Made by a program: the position numbers and the translations under genes
In this document: piece by piece, positions 22,837 through 24,518 of the stretch
Layout: the number at the start of each line of letters is the position of its first letter
Numbering within the stretch: position 1 is the stretch's first letter
Notes under the pieces: model-generated
Database searches by the model: none
What the model saw: the letters and a program-made list of their open reading frames with translations, nothing else
What the model was told of the DNA's origin: nothing
From: a virus
IMG/VR virus record: IMGVR_UViG_3300042691_036104
Location: 1 to 24,518 of that record
Length of the DNA: 24,518 nucleotides
Strand: one strand, 5' to 3'

Positions 22837-23595
22837 ATGCGTAGCGACTACCGCTGTTCGTGCGGGCGGCTGCTGGCGAGGGCCAGCGGGCCGCTTGACG
22901 TCGAGATCAAGTGCCCGCGTTGCGGCGCGCTCAACCGTTTCAAAACCGAAGGGCCGTCGAGCCCATCAAACCCCGAACGCCGCCGCGCGTCTCTCGAAGG
23001 AGAATTACGTGCATGGCGTGGCTCTATGTGCCGGTGCTGCCGGCCTCGAACTCGGACTCCACATCGCCGATCCCAACTACCGAACCGTCTGCTATGCCGA
23101 GCGCGATCCTTTCGCGGCCGCGATCCTCAAAGCGCGCATGCAAGACGGCTCTCTCGACGACGCCCCGATCTGGGACGACGTCAAAGCCTTCGATGGGCGC
23201 GCCTGGCGCGGCCGAGTGGATATCCTCACTGCCGGCTATCCGTGCCAACCGTTCTCGTCGGCCGGCCACCGCAAGGGCTCGGCCGACCCGCGTCATCTGT
23301 GGCCCGCGATCAAGCACATCGTCGGCGAGATGCAGCCCCGCCGCGTTTTCGTCGAAAACGTGCGGGGCCATCTCACCCTCGGTTTCGACCGCGTCGTCGG
23401 CGACCTTCAGCAACTGGGTTTCCGCGTTGCAGCTTGCGTCGTCGAAGGCGTCGAAGTCGGCGCGAGCCATGCGCGGGCCAGGGTTTTCGCTTTGGCCGAC
23501 GCCGACCGCGATCCGCAACGGCAATCATGTGTGGATGCAGATCGGCCCGCGCGGCCTGCGTTTCGTGCCCATCCCCGACGCGTGGCAGACGATGA
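22837..23595 (+). CDS. com: Com-like zinc-finger translational regulator (only the first ~45-60 codons supported)
   Basis: The N-terminus YRCSCGRLLARASGPLDVEIKCPRCGALNRFK is a clear relative of Mu Com, with Cys at 7, 9, 26 and 29. In Mu, Com is a 62-residue zinc-finger protein that binds the com-mom mRNA and exposes the mom start. Here the first spacing is CxC instead of CxxC. After about residue 57 the frame overlaps the methyltransferase and runs open to a TGA at 23593-23595 (252 codons). That tail is Arg/Pro-rich and looks like a shadow of the methyltransferase, so a stop may have been lost or the tail may be tolerated. ATG 22837 has a modest AGGG site. No mom homologue follows. Confidence 0.7.
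   Translation: MRSDYRCSCGRLLARASGPLDVEIKCPRCGALNRFKTEGPSSPSNPERRRASLEGELRAWRGSMCRCCRPRTRTPHRRSQLPNRLLCRARSFRGRDPQSAHARRLSRRRPDLGRRQSLRWARLARPSGYPHCRLSVPTVLVGRPPQGLGRPASSVARDQAHRRRDAAPPRFRRKRAGPSHPRFRPRRRRPSATGFPRCSLRRRRRRSRREPCAGQGFRFGRRRPRSATAIMCGCRSARAACVSCPSPTRGRR
22992..23011 (+). promoter_or_regulatory. Strong Shine-Dalgarno and small hairpin at the methyltransferase start
   Basis: AAGGAGA (22997-23003) lies 5 nt before GTG 23009, inside the com frame, and decides the methyltransferase start. TCTC (22992-22995) can pair with GAGA (23000-23003) around GAAG, covering part of the ribosome site. The stem has only 4 bp. It is a possible counterpart of the Mu mom translation-inhibitor structure that Com opens; this is inference. 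Confidence 0.5.
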
Positions 23596-23890
23596 GCATC
23601 AGCGGGGCCGCACTCGCGTGGTCGGTGCTGTGGGACGTGACGCAGGCGGCCGGCGGCGCCAGGCGTTCGCTCGTATCGGAGTCTTCCCGCCCGGTCCTGG
23701 CGAGCTTGTGGCCTGGAAGAATTGGCTCCGCCTACGCCCGCACGCTGAACCCACGCTTCCTCGAGGCGCTGATGGGCTGGCCCGACGGCTGGACCGATCC
23801 CGCGTCGCCGGTAACGGGGTTCTCGCATTGGCTGCAGCGCATGCGTACCGAACTCTCGACCGTGCCCTTGCGTCAGCGGACTTAGATTGA
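23009..23890 (+). CDS. C5-cytosine DNA methyltransferase
   Basis: The product has 293 residues from GTG 23009. It moves a methyl group from SAM to cytosine C5. All main motifs are present: I ALCAGAAGLELGL (5-17), II YAERD (29-33), IV GYPCQPFSSAG (76-86, catalytic Cys79), VI FVENV (114-118), VIII SHARARVFAL (153-162) and X AGNGVLALAA (267-276). The short variable region (about 165-225) would be the target-recognition part. It probably protects phage DNA from restriction, replacing mom. The frame is open upstream to an ATG at 22685, but the region before 23009 is unconserved and overlaps com. The last 417 nt also encode a second conserved frame. Confidence 0.9.
   Translation: MHGVALCAGAAGLELGLHIADPNYRTVCYAERDPFAAAILKARMQDGSLDDAPIWDDVKAFDGRAWRGRVDILTAGYPCQPFSSAGHRKGSADPRHLWPAIKHIVGEMQPRRVFVENVRGHLTLGFDRVVGDLQQLGFRVAACVVEGVEVGASHARARVFALADADRDPQRQSCVDADRPARPAFRAHPRRVADDEHQRGRTRVVGAVGRDAGGRRRQAFARIGVFPPGPGELVAWKNWLRLRPHAEPTLPRGADGLARRLDRSRVAGNGVLALAAAHAYRTLDRALASADLD
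23469..23885 (+). CDS. Overlapping frame, WPTPT/LMGWPDGW-type phage protein (138 aa)
   Basis: Nested in the methyltransferase gene in the +1 frame. From ATG 23469 it reads MRGPGFSLWPTPTAIRNGNH, then PIPDAWQTMSISGAALAWSVLW, and near the end LNPRFLEALMGWPDGWTDP and TGFSHWLQRMR. This is the pattern of a protein or C-terminal domain often attached to or overlapping phage cytosine methyltransferases. By hand count about 85% of its codons end in G/C, against about 61% for the methyltransferase frame over the same bases, so codon bias favours it. No good ribosome site is visible before 23469; it might begin by internal initiation or as a +1 frameshift product. Its function is unknown. Confidence 0.6.
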   Translation: MRGPGFSLWPTPTAIRNGNHVWMQIGPRGLRFVPIPDAWQTMSISGAALAWSVLWDVTQAAGGARRSLVSESSRPVLASLWPGRIGSAYARTLNPRFLEALMGWPDGWTDPASPVTGFSHWLQRMRTELSTVPLRQRT

Positions 23891-23897
23891 ATTCTGA

Positions 23898-23923
23898 TTG
23901 ACAGAACACGGCCGAGATAAGAT
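23898..23923 (+). promoter_or_regulatory. Possible sigma70-type promoter for the secreted-protein gene
   Basis: TTGACA (23898-23903) is a perfect -35 hexamer. TAAGAT (23918-23923) is a partial -10, but the 14-nt spacing is short. It lies in a locally A/T-rich gap between the methyltransferase and the last gene. Independent expression of that gene in a lysogen would fit. Confidence 0.4.
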
Positions 23924-23955
23924 GGTGTTTCAACTACAACCTGGAGACCGCAGAT

Positions 23956-24405
23956 ATGAAGATCGTGATTTCGGGGATTGTGGCGCTCGTCGCTTTCGTG
24001 GGGACCGCTTTTGCGTGCGATCTAGCGGTCGGCACGTCGGCGGCGCGCGACATCGAAAACACCGTCAACACGCTGGTCGAGACCCATCGCAGCCAATGCC
24101 GCCCGGCTGCCGACGGCGCGCGGTGTTCGGTTATCTGCGTGTCCCAGGTCCGCGTAGTCAACTACGACGGTTGGCTACTCGTCGCCGGCGCTGCCGGGGG
24201 GCTTGCGGCACGCGAACGCGGGCTCGACAGGTTCAGCTACGTGTCCTTGATTGATCGCAACCTCGGAGAGGACCGCAAGTACCTCAGAATCGACATCGCC
24301 AAGGCATCAGCGGTCCAGCAAAGAATGGTTGCCGGCCGAGTCGACGGCCCGACCGGTCTCGCGCAAATGAAGGCTGCCGCGAGCATCCAGTCCATCGGAC
24401 AGTGA
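23956..24405 (+). CDS. Small secreted protein of unknown function (prophage cargo candidate)
   Basis: This is a 149-residue protein. The N-terminus KIVISGIVALVAFVGTAFAC is a signal peptide; AFA before Cys21 suits signal peptidase I, and a poor lipobox is possible. The mature part has Cys at 21, 48, 57 and 61 (DGARCSVICVSQVRVVNYDGWLLV), which could form disulfides in the periplasm. A SYVSLIDRNLGEDRKYLRIDIAK block follows. I do not recognise a family. GGAGA lies 8 nt before ATG 23956. It has its own apparent promoter and terminator and sits outside the late operon, a position typical of cargo genes carried by prophages. The codon use is somewhat less G/C-rich than in the structural genes. Confidence 0.8.
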   Translation: MKIVISGIVALVAFVGTAFACDLAVGTSAARDIENTVNTLVETHRSQCRPAADGARCSVICVSQVRVVNYDGWLLVAGAAGGLAARERGLDRFSYVSLIDRNLGEDRKYLRIDIAKASAVQQRMVAGRVDGPTGLAQMKAAASIQSIGQ

Positions 24406-24426
24406 TCCCATAAAATGCGACTGCTT

Positions 24427-24468
24427 ACCTACCACAAGCGTTAGTCTCTAACGCTTGTGGTAGGTTTT
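24427..24468 (+). terminator. Strong intrinsic terminator, 18-bp perfect stem
   Basis: ACCTACCACAAGCGTTAG (24427-24444) and its exact complement (24448-24465) enclose the loop TCT, and the right arm runs into TTTT (24465-24468). It lies 22 nt after the stop of the secreted-protein gene. The left flank has few A residues, so bidirectional action is uncertain. It separates the cargo gene from the right end of the element. Confidence 0.92.
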
Positions 24469-24470
24469 AA

Positions 24471-24512
24471 GAAATTCAAACTGCCTGTCCCTGAATTTCA
24501 AATTGGCTGTCC
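24471..24512 (+). repeat. Two direct repeats, likely transposase-binding sites at the right end
   Basis: GAAATTCAAACTGCCTGTCC (24471-24490) and GAATTTCAAATTGGCTGTCC (24493-24512) match at 17 of 20 positions with a 22-bp period. In Mu, the right end carries adjacent 22-bp MuA binding sites (R1, R2). The spacing, place after the last gene and lower GC all fit. The terminal dinucleotide is not seen in the window, so the true end may be just downstream. Confidence 0.7.
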
Positions 24513-24518
24513 GGCTAC

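Larger units (their letters stand above)
1..24518 (+). mobile_element. Mu-like prophage, late genes and right end (partial)
   Basis: Every convincing gene is on the plus strand, and the order matches phage Mu from gp25 to gp48: terminase, portal, F, protease/scaffold, T, sheath, tube, tape measure, N, P, gp45-gp48, tail fibre, com. The left part of such an element (repressor, transposase A/B, lysis genes) would lie before base 1. Two direct repeats at 24471-24512 look like transposase-binding sites, so the right end should be close to or just beyond base 24518. No terminal CA dinucleotide or target-site duplication can be recognised, so the exact boundary is unknown. Confidence 0.93.

Noticed and set aside
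23009-23890. Methyltransferase as a pseudogene broken by a frameshift near 23490
   Set aside because: The original frame is intact to motif X and stops normally, so the second conserved frame does not require a broken gene.
24410-24430. A third, degenerate copy of the right-end repeat before the terminator (ACTGCTTACC)
   Set aside because: Similarity is limited to a few bases and overlaps the terminator arm.
1-24518. tRNA genes, CRISPR arrays, IS elements, Gin invertase or mom
   Set aside because: None is visible on either strand. The Com-like gene is followed by a methyltransferase, not mom.

Overview
The window is one continuous plus-strand block of a Mu-like (transposable) prophage. It holds the late DNA-packaging, head and tail genes and what looks like the right end of the element. 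The host is probably a high-GC alphaproteobacterium. That is inferred from the strong G/C third-position bias, the many GTGA/ATGA gene overlaps and the family variants, because no host gene is visible. There are no tRNA, rRNA, CRISPR or IS sequences.

Layout. 1-4377: the tail of a gp25-like gene, then gp26-like and gp27-like (DUF3486) proteins, the large terminase and the DUF935 portal. 4374-8678: an F-like minor head protein with an extra nuclease-like C-terminal domain, an unexplained Arg-rich frame, the I-type protease/scaffold with a likely nested scaffold start, a small head protein and the major head protein T. 8737-10659: the connector genes (gp35-like, gp36/DUF1320, virion morphogenesis protein G, gp37, DUF2635). 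10701-14778: sheath L, tube M, the gp41-type chaperone with a clear -1 frameshift signal, and the tape measure. 14775-19959: the baseplate genes N, P, gp45, gp46, gp47 and gp48. 19956-22688: the host-recognition module, with a short fibre-like protein, a lectin/SPRY-like tail protein and a DUF4376 protein.

22689-24518 is the accessory right end. In place of Mu com-mom there is a Com-like zinc-finger protein followed by a complete C5-cytosine DNA methyltransferase that starts at GTG behind a strong Shine-Dalgarno sequence. The last third of the methyltransferase overlaps a second frame that encodes a different recognisable phage sequence (WPTPT near the start, LMGWPDGWTDP near the end) and has the better codon usage, so this is a candidate dual-coding region. 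After it comes a small secreted protein with its own apparent promoter and a perfect 18-bp-stem terminator. Last are two 20-bp direct repeats with a 22-bp period, which fit MuA-type transposase binding sites at the right end.

Most genes overlap by 4-8 nt or are separated by a few bases, so 1-22688 reads as one translationally coupled late operon. The accessory genes at the right end are the most unusual part. Family names are from recognition of motifs and gene order; no database search was run.
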